64,000 nucleotides of DNA from Bacteroidota bacterium (GTDB lineage Bacteria > Bacteroidota > Bacteroidia > UBA8524), in assembly GCA_016124735.1 (NCBI GenBank), contig WGMZ01000009.1, forward strand, positions 46,795 to 110,794, given 5' to 3'. The position numbers were made by a program, and so were the translations under genes. The notes beneath the pieces were generated by a model. The model was not told the DNA's origin. It made no database searches and saw nothing but the letters and a program-made list of their open reading frames with translations. Positions 54,422-63,865 of the stretch are shown in pieces; the stretch's first letter is position 1; each line of letters starts with the position of its first letter.

Positions 54422-55536
54422 GGTTTAAATGCATTCACACATTCTGCAATGTAACGAACATCCTCCTCAGAATGAATGGTAGAAATTGGCAAACTCAAAA
54501 TGCTGCGATGTATTTCTCGTGCCAGTCTAAAATCATCTTCATTCAAAATCCATCCATTTTTGTTGAAAACATCCTGAACAGATTTTTGATCGCAGGGAGC
54601 AATTGGGTAATGGATTTCTGTTTTTATTCCCTTACTCAAAAGAAATTCTTTCAGGTTATCTCGCTGTTCGTGCCGAATCGGATATATATGATGTACTTCT
54701 TCCCAATCGGCAGATCGCGCCGGTTTGATGACTAAATTTTCATCCAACAATTCATCGTACAAGTTGGCCAGCTTTTGTTTGTGGGCTGTGATATCATCAA
54801 GTGCCTTCAATTTTATTCTCAGGAATGCAGCTTGTATTTCATCCAATCTGGAATTATCACCAACGTAATCGTTCTTGTATTTAATATGCGAGCCGTAGTT
54901 ACGCCACGCCTTTATTTTATCGTACCAGCTTGTATCTGAAATACTAATGCCTCCAGCGTCGCCAAGAGCACCCAGATTTTTGGTTGGATAAAATGAAAAT
55001 GCTCCAAACCCGAAAGTTCCCGTAGATTTCCCTTTGTATTTGGCACCATGAGACTGGGCGCAATCTTCGATTATTTGCAGATGATGCTTTGCACATACAT
55101 CCATAATCGGATCCATCTCGCAAGGTTTTCCATAAAGATGGACTATCATGATTGCCTTTGTTTTCTCCGTAATCTTTTCTTCAATCCGAGCAGCATCAAT
55201 CAAATACGTTTGCAAATTGGGTTCTACAAAAACAGGCTTATGACCGGCATTGATAATCGAGTTAATGGTAGCGATGTAGGTATTTGAAGGGACAATAATT
55301 TCCGAACCGACAGGAAAATCCAATACTTTGAGTGGTATCTCCAATGCATCTAAACCTGAGGCGAGACCTAAGAATTTCGGCGCATTCAGGAAATGTGCAA
55401 ATTCATATTCAAATGAAGTCACTTGCTCTCCTAAGATGAACCATCCTTTTTCGAGAAGTGCAGAAAACACCTTTTCATATTCACTCCGAAATGGAGCATT
55501 GAGTCCGGATAAATTTTCGTAATCGATATTAGGCAT
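54418..55536 (-). CDS. DegT/DnrJ/EryC1/StrS PLP-dependent sugar aminotransferase (FdtB/QdtB-like)
   Basis: A 372-residue aminotransferase with the PLP lysine at Lys186 in SFYPTKNLGALGDAGG and the phosphate-binding IEDCAQSHGA near 156-165. Next to an FdtA-type isomerase it most likely transaminates dTDP-3-oxo-6-deoxyhexose to a 3-amino sugar (Fuc3N or Qui3N). It overlaps fdtA by 8 bp and the amidotransferase by 4 bp. Confidence 0.92.
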   Translation of the reverse strand: MPNIDYENLSGLNAPFRSEYEKVFSALLEKGWFILGEQVTSFEYEFAHFLNAPKFLGLASGLDALEIPLKVLDFPVGSEIIVPSNTYIATINSIINAGHKPVFVEPNLQTYLIDAARIEEKITEKTKAIMIVHLYGKPCEMDPIMDVCAKHHLQIIEDCAQSHGAKYKGKSTGTFGFGAFSFYPTKNLGALGDAGGISISDTSWYDKIKAWRNYGSHIKYKNDYVGDNSRLDEIQAAFLRIKLKALDDITAHKQKLANLYDELLDENLVIKPARSADWEEVHHIYPIRHEQRDNLKEFLLSKGIKTEIHYPIAPCDQKSVQDVFNKNGWILNEDDFRLAREIHRSILSLPISTIHSEEDVRYIAECVNAFKP

Positions 55537-55894
55537 ACGGTTCGTCGATATAGTCGTTTACATCGTATGGCGTGTTGGCCAGAACAAGCAGCACGGCGCC
55601 ATCGGAAAATCCCTGCATGGTGTGCCAATCGTCGCGGTCCACATAGAGTCCCTTTCCCGAATCATCCAGAACAAAACTTTCAAATCCTGAACCATCGTCG
55701 CACGAAACCGTGCAGGAGCCATGCAGGCATATCAGTAGTTGATCGGTATTTTTATGGCGGTGACCACCTCTTACAACATTCGGAACTCCGTGGATATAGT
55801 ATACCCTTTTCACCTGAAACGGCAATTCTCTTTGAATAACATGCAATTCTCCGCGTTTATCTTTAAACGCAGGTATATCAATAATATGCGCCAT
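55529..55894 (-). CDS. fdtA: dTDP-4-oxo-6-deoxyhexose 3,4-isomerase-like cupin (FdtA/QdtA family)
   Basis: A 121-residue cupin from ATG 55894 (the frame could start at TTG 55903, but that overlaps the -7 box). FKDKRGELHVIQRELPFQVKR, then VRGGHRHKNTDQLLICLHGSC, are hallmarks of the FdtA/WxcM-like isomerases that convert 4-oxo to 3-oxo sugars. A TACATTTG box ends 6 nt upstream, so this gene starts the fdtA-degT-amidotransferase unit. Confidence 0.88.
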   Translation of the reverse strand: MAHIIDIPAFKDKRGELHVIQRELPFQVKRVYYIHGVPNVVRGGHRHKNTDQLLICLHGSCTVSCDDGSGFESFVLDDSGKGLYVDRDDWHTMQGFSDGAVLLVLANTPYDVNDYIDEPYA

Positions 55895-55900
55895 GCAGGG

Positions 55901-55908
55901 CAAATGTA
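55901..55908 (-). promoter_or_regulatory. -7 box (TACATTTG) immediately before fdtA
   Basis: Minus-strand TACATTTG ends 6 nt before ATG 55894, again suggesting a leaderless transcript. It is 20 bp downstream of the preceding glycosyltransferase stop. Confidence 0.55.
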
Positions 55909-55927
55909 AGGGATTCTTGAAAAGGTT

Positions 55928-56926
55928 TTAGGGGAGCTTCGGAGGAAAAATCCTTCCCAGTATATTTCTCTTAATCCAGGAATAATGGCCGACAAGAAAA
56001 AATTCTTTCCAGTAATCAGACAATTCTCCTGTACCATGAAAATCCTGATTCGGAAATTGGGTGGCGATTTCCCTGCCCTTGTCTACCAGCTTTTTGAGGT
56101 ACGGGTAGTAAAATAAAGACTTGACTATTCCCGACAATTCATAGGAACGAGGTGCCAGAATCGCTCTCATTTCCGGGTAAATTTTCACTCCATGAAAATG
56201 AAAAAACACCACCTTGTCTTTATTTTTTTCATTACTGACAAGAATATGATCCTCTCTCTTTTCAAAAGAAAATTGCTGACAATTCCATGGCGCGATTCCA
56301 CCTCCTAAATGTTTTAACTCATGCACCGATGGAAATCGCGTTGTCCAATCATCGAGGTATTTTTGATCCCCAAACTTTCCATCTTCAACACGCGCATAGC
56401 ACCATTCCAGACAGCGGTTTCTCCACCATTCCAGGACTTCTCTGCCTTCCCGGTTATTTTTAAAAAACATGAATTGGACACAATACTTGCCCCTTAACAA
56501 TGATTGATCGTATCGACGTGTATAACGATGAGAGGTGATTAATACAGATTTTCCTGAGGCTTCCATCTCATCAATCAAGACTCTGGGATTCGCGTAAAAA
56601 ACCAAATCCGCATCCAAATAGGTGCAATTCTCTACCTGGTATTTTTCTAATACATAATGGATGCTGCTGGAAGTGCAGGTCCAGCAGTATTCCGCTCTGC
56701 TACGCTCAGGCTTGACTGCTAAGAGTTCTGGATCCTCAAATTCCTCCAGGGAGATGACGGTCATCTGTGGAAGATCCAAACCTTTCAAAACGGAAAGCGC
56801 AAGACCGTTGAAGGCAAAAACGTAAAGATGAAAATCTTCTGCATACTCCACGAGTGAATCGTACATCACCAAACCCCGGCTCAGGTAGTTGGAATCGAAG
56901 AGGGTGCAGAAATTCAGGCGACTCAT
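55928..56926 (-). CDS. Glycosyltransferase (GT8/nucleotide-diphospho-sugar transferase-like)
   Basis: A 332-residue soluble protein. MSRLNFCTLFDSNYLSRGLVMYDSL starts the Rossmann-like fold, DxD motif is D105-A-D107 in TYLDADLVFYANP, and FHFHGVKIYP near residue 240 resembles the C-terminal HxxG motif. It probably adds a sugar to the repeat unit of the surface glycan. It overlaps the upstream methyltransferase gene by 4 bp. Confidence 0.8.
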   Translation of the reverse strand: MSRLNFCTLFDSNYLSRGLVMYDSLVEYAEDFHLYVFAFNGLALSVLKGLDLPQMTVISLEEFEDPELLAVKPERSRAEYCWTCTSSSIHYVLEKYQVENCTYLDADLVFYANPRVLIDEMEASGKSVLITSHRYTRRYDQSLLRGKYCVQFMFFKNNREGREVLEWWRNRCLEWCYARVEDGKFGDQKYLDDWTTRFPSVHELKHLGGGIAPWNCQQFSFEKREDHILVSNEKNKDKVVFFHFHGVKIYPEMRAILAPRSYELSGIVKSLFYYPYLKKLVDKGREIATQFPNQDFHGTGELSDYWKEFFLVGHYSWIKRNILGRIFPPKLP

Positions 56927-57639
56927 TTTTTAACCGCTAAGATGATATTGTCGAGATAAAAGTCGCGGCTTTTTCCGAAAAGAGGACCCCAGATCAGAGA
57001 AAGCACATTCATCGGCGACATGAATAGAAAAGTTGTAAGAAGGTTAAGAAGGCCCGAACCGGTGAGCAACTTTTTATATAAGAAGGTGTTCCACAATTGG
57101 CAAATAGCCCGGCTATCATTCACACTTTTTAAATGCGTCTCAATACTGAACCCATGTTTTTCCATCAGATGCTTGAGGCCAAAAGAAGAATAGCGGGCAT
57201 AGTCGTAAGGCTGTTCATGTTCATCCCATGCAAATGGAACGGTTAGAAGCAATTTGCCACCTGGTTGAAGTACCCGGTTAATCTCCGAAAGAAACTCATC
57301 CGGATTGAAGACATGTTCCAGAACCTGGTTGCACAAAGCATTATTGAATGAAGCATTTTCAAATGGAAATACCTTTCCATCGTAGAACACATCAACGTCT
57401 TCATTTTCATGGGAATGTCCCGGATTTTCGATATCCAGTCCAATGTATTCCTTGCAGGTAAACAACGATCGATAGGGCTTTCTTCCGCAGCCTACATCAA
57501 GCACCCGACCATCAATTTCAGGAGCAAGTCGCTGAATTCCTTTATACAAACCACGTCGTGCTATGTAAAATGGATTGATAAACAGCCCGATAAAGACGGG
57601 ATTGAAGTCTTCTTTACGTTTGATTGATCGGAGGCCCAT
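56923..57639 (-). CDS. Class I SAM-dependent methyltransferase
   Basis: A 238-residue protein with motif I RVLDVGCGRKPYRSLF near 50-65, EYIGLDIENPGHS, and NQVLEHVFNPDEFLSEINRVLQPGGKLLLTVPF. The C-terminus is hydrophobic (LLNLLTTFLFMSPMNVLSLIWG) and may contact the membrane. Its substrate is probably a glycan or lipid-linked sugar, by context. Starts the two-gene unit with the GT8-like gene. Confidence 0.87.
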   Translation of the reverse strand: MGLRSIKRKEDFNPVFIGLFINPFYIARRGLYKGIQRLAPEIDGRVLDVGCGRKPYRSLFTCKEYIGLDIENPGHSHENEDVDVFYDGKVFPFENASFNNALCNQVLEHVFNPDEFLSEINRVLQPGGKLLLTVPFAWDEHEQPYDYARYSSFGLKHLMEKHGFSIETHLKSVNDSRAICQLWNTFLYKKLLTGSGLLNLLTTFLFMSPMNVLSLIWGPLFGKSRDFYLDNIILAVKK

Positions 57640-57697
57640 ACTCTTGAGGCGGGGAATTTACGGCATCTGCCTGAAGAATTAAAACGAACCGTTCCTC

Positions 57698-58603
57698 TCA
57701 GGTTTTTAAAGTAATGCCAAACCATCCAGCTATTTTGTTCCGGATAGCGTGACGTCGTGCGCTCCCCAGAAAATGGGCAAAGGCGAGGTATGCCTTTTCT
57801 GAATGACGAATTTCATCCGTTAATACAGGGATATGATCTGCCAAAACCGGATCAAAAACTGAAGTCGCATGGCTATGCGTTCCACTGCCGTCATTTCCTG
57901 TATTTCTTAAAAGTGATTTATTGGGATACAAGGTTAATTTATCCTGCAGAAACATAGAGGCATACCAAAGTACTGCCCAGCTTTGGTTTTCGCCTTTTAC
58001 CCTTCTCTCCAGCATTCGGGTATAGGGGTAATTCCCATTAAAATCGAACTCGCGGGTTAGTTTCCTCCTTTTCAATTCTTCGAGCAATTTTACCGCGTCT
58101 GGAGTAAACAGTTCCCAGGCCCGCTTCCAGGTAGCCCATCCCCAACAGTCTGCACCTTTTATAAAAAAGGTTTCCGGAAGACGATCAATTGGATAAGTAT
58201 AAGCATGGATAGAACAAACCTCGACCTGATCCCTGTATTTATTTAAGCCATCTGTCATATAGCGAAGAAAAAATGGCTGCACTTCCATGTCATCTTCGAG
58301 CACAATAATCCCGTCGTTATCTTGCAGGATGGAAGTCACGCCTTCCAAAATACTTTGGGCAAGTCCTTTATTTTTCTCGGCAAAGTGAAGCGACAATTTG
58401 CCAAAGGCCCTAAGCTTTTTCAAATAGTCACGCACCTCCTGAACAGCCTCCGCATCTTTTTGGTTCGATGCCGCATCAGAAAACACGTGCACTTCCAAAT
58501 TTCCCGCCTCAGGATTTTGAAGAAGTGCCTCCACCGTTTTTTTTAGGTGAAACGGGCGGTTAAAGGAGAAAATGGCGAGGGGATATATTTTAATACTATT
58601 CAA
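57698..58603 (-). CDS. Family 2-like glycosyltransferase
   Basis: A 301-residue protein; start is TTG 58603 because an in-frame stop lies just upstream with no ATG between. PLAIFSFNRPFHLKKTVEALL and GIIVLEDDMEVQPFFLRYM give the GT-A fold and the acidic metal site. WGWATWKRAWELF near residue 155 is typical of a subset of these transferases. It is divergent from the methyltransferase at 58647. Confidence 0.83.
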   Translation of the reverse strand: MNSIKIYPLAIFSFNRPFHLKKTVEALLQNPEAGNLEVHVFSDAASNQKDAEAVQEVRDYLKKLRAFGKLSLHFAEKNKGLAQSILEGVTSILQDNDGIIVLEDDMEVQPFFLRYMTDGLNKYRDQVEVCSIHAYTYPIDRLPETFFIKGADCWGWATWKRAWELFTPDAVKLLEELKRRKLTREFDFNGNYPYTRMLERRVKGENQSWAVLWYASMFLQDKLTLYPNKSLLRNTGNDGSGTHSHATSVFDPVLADHIPVLTDEIRHSEKAYLAFAHFLGSARRHAIRNKIAGWFGITLKT

Positions 58604-58646
58604 TCTCTGGATGAATGATTATTTTCGAGGCTCCAAAATTAGAAGA

Positions 58647-59348
58647 ATGTCTGAATACCAACACCATGCCGGTGAGGCAATACAAAGGACAAAACCAAAA
58701 ATCACAGATCCAAGGTACTTTTATTTACTTCAATTAAAAAAATTGGTCTTATCGGCATTTACCAAAATCAAATTGCCTGAATCGGCTACGCTAATGGATT
58801 ATGGCTGTGGAGCCATGCCATATAAGGTGTCTCTGTCTAGCTATTCTATTCGTTATATGGGTGCGGATTTGAAAGAAAATGAACTCGCTGATATTCTGGT
58901 ATTGCCAGATGGAAGCATTCAAAATAGCGAAGAGAAATATGACATCGTCTTTTCTACACAGGTATTGGAACATGTGCCCAACTATCAAAAATATTTAGCC
59001 GAAGCTAAACGATGTTTAAAAGAAAATGGAAAACTGGTGCTCACTACACATGGATATTGGATGTACCATCCAGATCCAACCGATTTTTGGAGATGGACAT
59101 CCATGGGTTTAAAGAAAATTGTTGAGGAAGCGGGCTTTGAGATCTTACACTTTGAAGGAATCATCGGAAGATCTGCAATGGGCATTCAGTTATTTCAAGA
59201 TGGTTTGATGTTTAAATTTCCGAAATTGATTCGGGTTCCGTTTATCTTGTTTTGTCAGAGTTTGATTTGGTGCTTCGACAAAGTCAACTCAGAAAAACAA
59301 AAGGCACAAGATGCCTGCACCTATCTCGTAATTGCAAAACATGCCTAA
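58647..59348 (+). CDS. Class I SAM-dependent methyltransferase
   Basis: A 233-residue protein starting at ATG 58647 (MSEYQHHAGEA); ATG 58611 is an alternative, and the longest frame overlaps the divergent gene. Motif I is TLMDYGCGAMPYKVSL, followed by IRYMGADLKEN and STQVLEHVPNYQKYLAEAKR. Its end overlaps the next gene by 8 bp. Probably modifies the sugar or lipid. Confidence 0.83.
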   Translation: MSEYQHHAGEAIQRTKPKITDPRYFYLLQLKKLVLSAFTKIKLPESATLMDYGCGAMPYKVSLSSYSIRYMGADLKENELADILVLPDGSIQNSEEKYDIVFSTQVLEHVPNYQKYLAEAKRCLKENGKLVLTTHGYWMYHPDPTDFWRWTSMGLKKIVEEAGFEILHFEGIIGRSAMGIQLFQDGLMFKFPKLIRVPFILFCQSLIWCFDKVNSEKQKAQDACTYLVIAKHA

Positions 59349-60453
59349 ACTCCTTTTAGCCACACCGAATCAGAACTATTTTTCCGAGACATTTGTCAGA
59401 GATCATATCCGGTTATTGCAACCAGAAACAGTTCTATATGGAGGTTGGAGGCCCTATTTCACGCAGGATAACCATTCGGTATTCTCAGGTATCTGGAAAT
59501 TTAATCTCTGCAGAGCCGGATTGAAAAGATTGTTTCCCAAGCTATATAGTCGGTTGTATACTCATTCCCTTGTGCGGTTTATACGCAAGGGCAACTATGA
59601 TTGCATACTGACAGAATATGGAATTACAGCCACATCACTTCTACCTGCCGCAAAAGAATGTGGTGTCCCGGTTACGTGCATATTTCATGGTTTCGACGCC
59701 TATGAATTTACATATACGAATCAATATTCAAACCGCTATAAGGAGCTGTTTGAATATGCTCCTCGAATTATTTGTGTGTCAAACGATATGAAAAGTCAGC
59801 TTGTTTCTCTTGGATGTAAAGCAGATAAAATTGAAGTAATACCCTGTGGGGTAGATCCGAAAATTTTCACTCCGGGTGAAAAGAATAAAAAGTCTGGAAA
59901 AAAATTATTGTTTATTGGTCGTTTCACGCCCAAGAAAAATCCTATCGGACTGCTCCAGTCATTCAAAACCATTTCAGAAAAATTTCCTGATTGCACTTTG
60001 GTTATGGCGGGAGATGGTGAGCTTCTTAATGAGGCCAAAGAATTTGTACGTAAAAAATCAATACCCCATGTTCAATTTCCTGGAAAAATAAACCGTGAGC
60101 AAGCCATTTCCCTCATGAACAAATCGGATATTTATGTACAACATTCTATACGAGTAACGAAAACAGGGGACTCAGAAGGCACCCCTGTTTCCATACTTGA
60201 AGCTCAAGCCATGCAGCTACCTGTAGTCAGTACACTACATGCAGGAATAAAAGAAGCTGTACTCGATGGAAAAACCGGATTTTTGGTTCCAGAAAACGAT
60301 GTAGATACTTTTGCAGTAAAAGTGATAGAACTTTTGGAAAATCGAGATTTGCGAATTTCATTTGGAGAAAATGCCAGAGTTCATGTTACGCAGAACTATA
60401 CCCAGGAACTTCTGGTCCACAAAATTGAACATATACTTGAATTATGCCATTGA
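59341..60453 (+). CDS. Family 4 glycosyltransferase
   Basis: A 370-residue GT-B enzyme from ATG 59341. LFIGRFTPKKNPIGLLQSF is the sugar-nucleotide domain start, and the motif SEGTPVSILEAQAMQLPVVST carries the E-x7-E pair. The N-terminal half holds CIFHGFDAYEF. Transfers a sugar from a nucleotide donor, retaining the configuration. The start is inside the preceding gene's stop, and the end overlaps the next gene by 10 bp. Confidence 0.93.
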   Translation: MPKLLLATPNQNYFSETFVRDHIRLLQPETVLYGGWRPYFTQDNHSVFSGIWKFNLCRAGLKRLFPKLYSRLYTHSLVRFIRKGNYDCILTEYGITATSLLPAAKECGVPVTCIFHGFDAYEFTYTNQYSNRYKELFEYAPRIICVSNDMKSQLVSLGCKADKIEVIPCGVDPKIFTPGEKNKKSGKKLLFIGRFTPKKNPIGLLQSFKTISEKFPDCTLVMAGDGELLNEAKEFVRKKSIPHVQFPGKINREQAISLMNKSDIYVQHSIRVTKTGDSEGTPVSILEAQAMQLPVVSTLHAGIKEAVLDGKTGFLVPENDVDTFAVKVIELLENRDLRISFGENARVHVTQNYTQELLVHKIEHILELCH

Positions 60454-61367
60454 GCCCGCTAACCAATAGAGAAGCAATTCTCGAATTTGATTATTCAGAA
60501 GAAAAACTAATTGCTTTGTATAAGAACGAGCTAAACATGGATGTTAGCGGGTTTTTCGAAACCAACCAAAGCATTGGTTTGTACAGATGCGAAGAAAGCG
60601 GCTTTCGTTTTTTTGCTCCTGAATCCATTGCCGGTGATGGACCATTTTATTCGGATTTGGTAAAAAATAAACATAGTTACTACACGCCATGGAAGTGGGA
60701 ACATCAAAATGCCTTGACTTTTCTTCAAAATCGATTTGCAAAGAATGATGTATTCCGACTTCTGGAGATCGGTTGCGCAGAAGGTCTTTTCTTGAAAGCA
60801 GTCCGAACAGCTTTCCCAAATTGTGAAATTCATGGTTTAGAAATTAACGAAACTGCGATTGCTGATGCCACTAAAAATCAAATGGAAGTACATCTTGGCT
60901 ATATCGAAGATTTTGCCACAAACCATGCAGGAACTTTCGATGTTGTTCTAGCTTTTCAAGTACTGGAACATATTCCGAACATCCGGAGTTTTATTGATGC
61001 CAGCGTACAAACTTTACAATCGGGTGGCATTCTGCTTTATGGTGTACCTAATAACAACAGCTATATTTTTAAAGAGGATCACTATCACACTTTGAATCTG
61101 CCTCCGCATCACATGGGGTGGTGGGATTCTAGATCGCTGAATGCTTTGAAAAATTACTTTCCTTTAATGACTCTTCGTCTCGATGAAGAACCGGCAGATT
61201 TATCCAATCTTGGTGTATATTTTGATGTTTGGCTGAAGAAGTACCTACCGCATCTAAGACCTGTATTGTATCCTTTATTGCGCTTCCCAGTTAAATTAGC
61301 ACTTCGTGTTTTCAAACCTAAACGCGGACTTACAATTACCGCTATATTTGAAAAAACGAATTCCTGA
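60444..61367 (+). CDS. Class I SAM-dependent methyltransferase (third in the locus)
   Basis: A 307-residue protein with an N-terminal about 70 residue region (LYRCEESGFRFFAPESIAGDGPFYSDL, which resembles the head of sugar-methyltransferase families), then motif I LLEIGCAEGLFLKAV and VLAFQVLEHIPNIRSFI. Hydrophobic-basic C-terminus near residue 280. Its stop overlaps the flippase start (TGATG). Confidence 0.87.
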   Translation: MPLSPLTNREAILEFDYSEEKLIALYKNELNMDVSGFFETNQSIGLYRCEESGFRFFAPESIAGDGPFYSDLVKNKHSYYTPWKWEHQNALTFLQNRFAKNDVFRLLEIGCAEGLFLKAVRTAFPNCEIHGLEINETAIADATKNQMEVHLGYIEDFATNHAGTFDVVLAFQVLEHIPNIRSFIDASVQTLQSGGILLYGVPNNNSYIFKEDHYHTLNLPPHHMGWWDSRSLNALKNYFPLMTLRLDEEPADLSNLGVYFDVWLKKYLPHLRPVLYPLLRFPVKLALRVFKPKRGLTITAIFEKTNS

Positions 61368-62848
61368 TGGGGATAGTACTTCGTCAAAGTATAAAAGGAT
61401 CAATTACACAGTATTTCGGTATACTGGTAGGGTATGTCAACTTATTGTATGTTATCCCATACTGCCTTTCTCCTGAATATAACGGACTGCTTCGATTGGT
61501 TCTTGAAACAGCCACCTTCTTTGCACTGTTTGCACAAGCAGGAGTTCCAAATGCTATTCCTAGATTTGGACCTGAATTCAGAAGTATTGGAAAAGAAAGA
61601 CTGCTGATGCATTTTTCACTTCTGGTCCCATTTATGACCACAACTGCATTCAGTATCCTCTATTTTTTATTTTTTAGAGACATATTCAATAAACAATTGG
61701 AGTTAAAATCTCCCCTTTTTCTGCGTTATGAATTCTGGCTAATCCCAATTACACTTTCCATTGTATATCAAAACGTCTTAGAAAATCTGATTGCCAACTA
61801 TTACAGGATTACCGTTAGTAAACTGGTTCGGGAAGTCTTCCTTCGACTGGGATTAACAGCGGTCAGTCTGATAACAATATATAAGACGATGGATCTATCC
61901 GAGTTTCTCGGTATGATTTCGGTCGTTTACCTTGCCGGTGCCCTCATTCTGCTTGCTTATTTGCTATTGATTTCCAAAAAAAACAAGACTTACCACGTTA
62001 ATTCGTCTGGAAAAGCTCCCTGGGGAAAAATAGGGACTTTTATGGCGCTAATTCTGATTAGCGGATTAGGAACCAACCTAGTCAATAAGCTTGATATTTT
62101 TATGGTGAGTAGCCAAATAGGTCTCACAGAGAATGCCATCTATTCAACTGCATTTTTAATAACCATGGTAATGGAAGTTCCTTCCCGGTCCTTTCAACAA
62201 ATTATGGCTCCGATAGTTTCTGAAGCTATCCATTACAACAATACCAGAAAAATTTCCTGGGCATACAAAAAGTCTTCTTCTGGACAAACTCTTGCCTCGT
62301 TGATTATATTCTCAGTTTTACTCCTAAATGCTCAATGGATATTCTCCTCAATGCCAGATTCAAAAGTGTATTCACTAGGGTATGTGTTGATTATATTTCT
62401 GGGCTTGGCAAAATTATTTGATGCTTTCACCGGAATTAACGGACTCATTTTGGCCAATTCCAAATATTACTATGTCGGCATTTATTTTACCATAGCGTTA
62501 GCAATTCTCGCCATTCTCCTCAATCTTGCTTTTATTCCGCGATATGGATTAAATGGCGTTGCCTATTCGACCGCCCTTAGTATATTCCTTTATAATTTAA
62601 TTTTGTTATTGTTCGTCTGGTATCGGTTTAAAGTACATCCTTTTTCTGCCTCCAGTTTGAAACTCATAATGTACTTAGCATTGTCGGCCTCCATCATACT
62701 AATACAGTACTTTACAGGTAATATTTCCTTTATTTCATCATTCCTCTTTTCAACAGCCTATGTTGGACTTCTTTTTCTTCTTTTGCTAAGAATTCCCATA
62801 CTCAGGGAAATTAAAATGATGCTGAATCGGCTTCTTACCCGGTTTTAA
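61367..62848 (+). CDS. Wzx-like polysaccharide/oligosaccharide flippase
   Basis: A 493-residue membrane protein with about 12-14 hydrophobic segments: SIKGSITQYFGILVGYVNLLY at the N-terminus, GLGTNLVNKLDIFMVSSQIGL mid-way and FIPRYGLNGVAYSTALSIFLYN near the end, all typical of the polysaccharide-transporter (PST/Wzx) fold. It likely flips the lipid-linked repeat unit made by the neighbouring glycosyltransferases. No Wzy polymerase was seen in the window. Confidence 0.9.
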   Translation: MGIVLRQSIKGSITQYFGILVGYVNLLYVIPYCLSPEYNGLLRLVLETATFFALFAQAGVPNAIPRFGPEFRSIGKERLLMHFSLLVPFMTTTAFSILYFLFFRDIFNKQLELKSPLFLRYEFWLIPITLSIVYQNVLENLIANYYRITVSKLVREVFLRLGLTAVSLITIYKTMDLSEFLGMISVVYLAGALILLAYLLLISKKNKTYHVNSSGKAPWGKIGTFMALILISGLGTNLVNKLDIFMVSSQIGLTENAIYSTAFLITMVMEVPSRSFQQIMAPIVSEAIHYNNTRKISWAYKKSSSGQTLASLIIFSVLLLNAQWIFSSMPDSKVYSLGYVLIIFLGLAKLFDAFTGINGLILANSKYYYVGIYFTIALAILAILLNLAFIPRYGLNGVAYSTALSIFLYNLILLLFVWYRFKVHPFSASSLKLIMYLALSASIILIQYFTGNISFISSFLFSTAYVGLLFLLLLRIPILREIKMMLNRLLTRF

Positions 62849-62908
62849 CTGGCAATTTCTAATATGAATTTAGCTCGCTATATTGCGTAATTAACACTCT
62901 ATACTGAA

Positions 62909-63865
62909 ATGAAAAAAACTTTTACTATTATCGCTTTGCTCATAGGTGTGATCTCTCAAGCGCAAAGCCTTACTGACTCCCTCGTTGCTTATTATCCTTT
63001 TACAGGAGATACAAAAGACCATTCTGGCAAAGGAAATGATCTCACAGCACATAATGTCATGTTAACTGCGGATAGAAATGGGCAGGCGAATGCCGCCTAT
63101 CTATTTAATGGAACCAATTCTTATTTGGGCCTTACCTCTGCCAGTAGTTTATTTCTTGATTCATATTCTTATTCCTGCTGGTTTAGAATAGATGCACTTC
63201 CAAATCAAGGCACTACACAAGCCATTATGTCTGTGGGTGGAGACGTAAAAGACAATGGATTCAATCTTAGTAATAAATATGCAGGCATATACTCTGGTAT
63301 TGGATCTTGGACTTATCTTAAAAATTCACAGGCTACAGCGTCAGTTGACGATCCTTCTTTCAATGATGCTAATTGGCATCATATTGTCGCAACAAGGAAT
63401 AATGATTCTATCATTGTATATCTGGACGGTGCCAAGTTAGGCTCCGATTACACAGGTGATGCAGCTGGTTATACAGGACAAAATCTTGGTTTTTATATTG
63501 GCTGCAGAACAGGCAATGTGCTGTTTTTCAAAGGCGTAGTTGATGATATTAGAATTTGGAACAGAATTTTATCGGCAAGTGATGTTACTCAATTATTCAA
63601 TTCAACTGCTACATCAGTCAAGCCAATTGGTGCGAGTTATGTTTTGAATTTATACCCAAACCCGAATTCAGGTTCTTTTAAAATTGATTGTAATACGGGT
63701 GAGAATTTATCTTATAAGATTTTCACATCCGTTGGTACCGAAATATTGACAGGTAAATTGTCAAAAAGCCAAAGTTTTGACTTAAATCAAAGTGGTCTTT
63801 ATTTTATTTCCATTTTTGATCAGAATGGATATCTCCTTGAAAAAAAGCAAATTATAGTGAATTAG
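62909..63865 (+). CDS. LamG-like secreted protein with T9SS sorting domain
   Basis: A 318-residue protein: signal peptide MKKTFTIIALLIGVISQAQS, a LamG/concanavalin-like domain (residues about 25-215, with YYPFTGDTKDHSGKGNDL and IIVYLDGAKLGSDY), and a type A sorting domain at the end (YPNPNSGSFKID to KKQIIVN). Function probably glycan or protein binding at the cell surface. It is the intact counterpart of the interrupted gene at 23367, with the same domain order. It lies 60 bp after the flippase. Confidence 0.9.
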   Translation: MKKTFTIIALLIGVISQAQSLTDSLVAYYPFTGDTKDHSGKGNDLTAHNVMLTADRNGQANAAYLFNGTNSYLGLTSASSLFLDSYSYSCWFRIDALPNQGTTQAIMSVGGDVKDNGFNLSNKYAGIYSGIGSWTYLKNSQATASVDDPSFNDANWHHIVATRNNDSIIVYLDGAKLGSDYTGDAAGYTGQNLGFYIGCRTGNVLFFKGVVDDIRIWNRILSASDVTQLFNSTATSVKPIGASYVLNLYPNPNSGSFKIDCNTGENLSYKIFTSVGTEILTGKLSKSQSFDLNQSGLYFISIFDQNGYLLEKKQIIVN

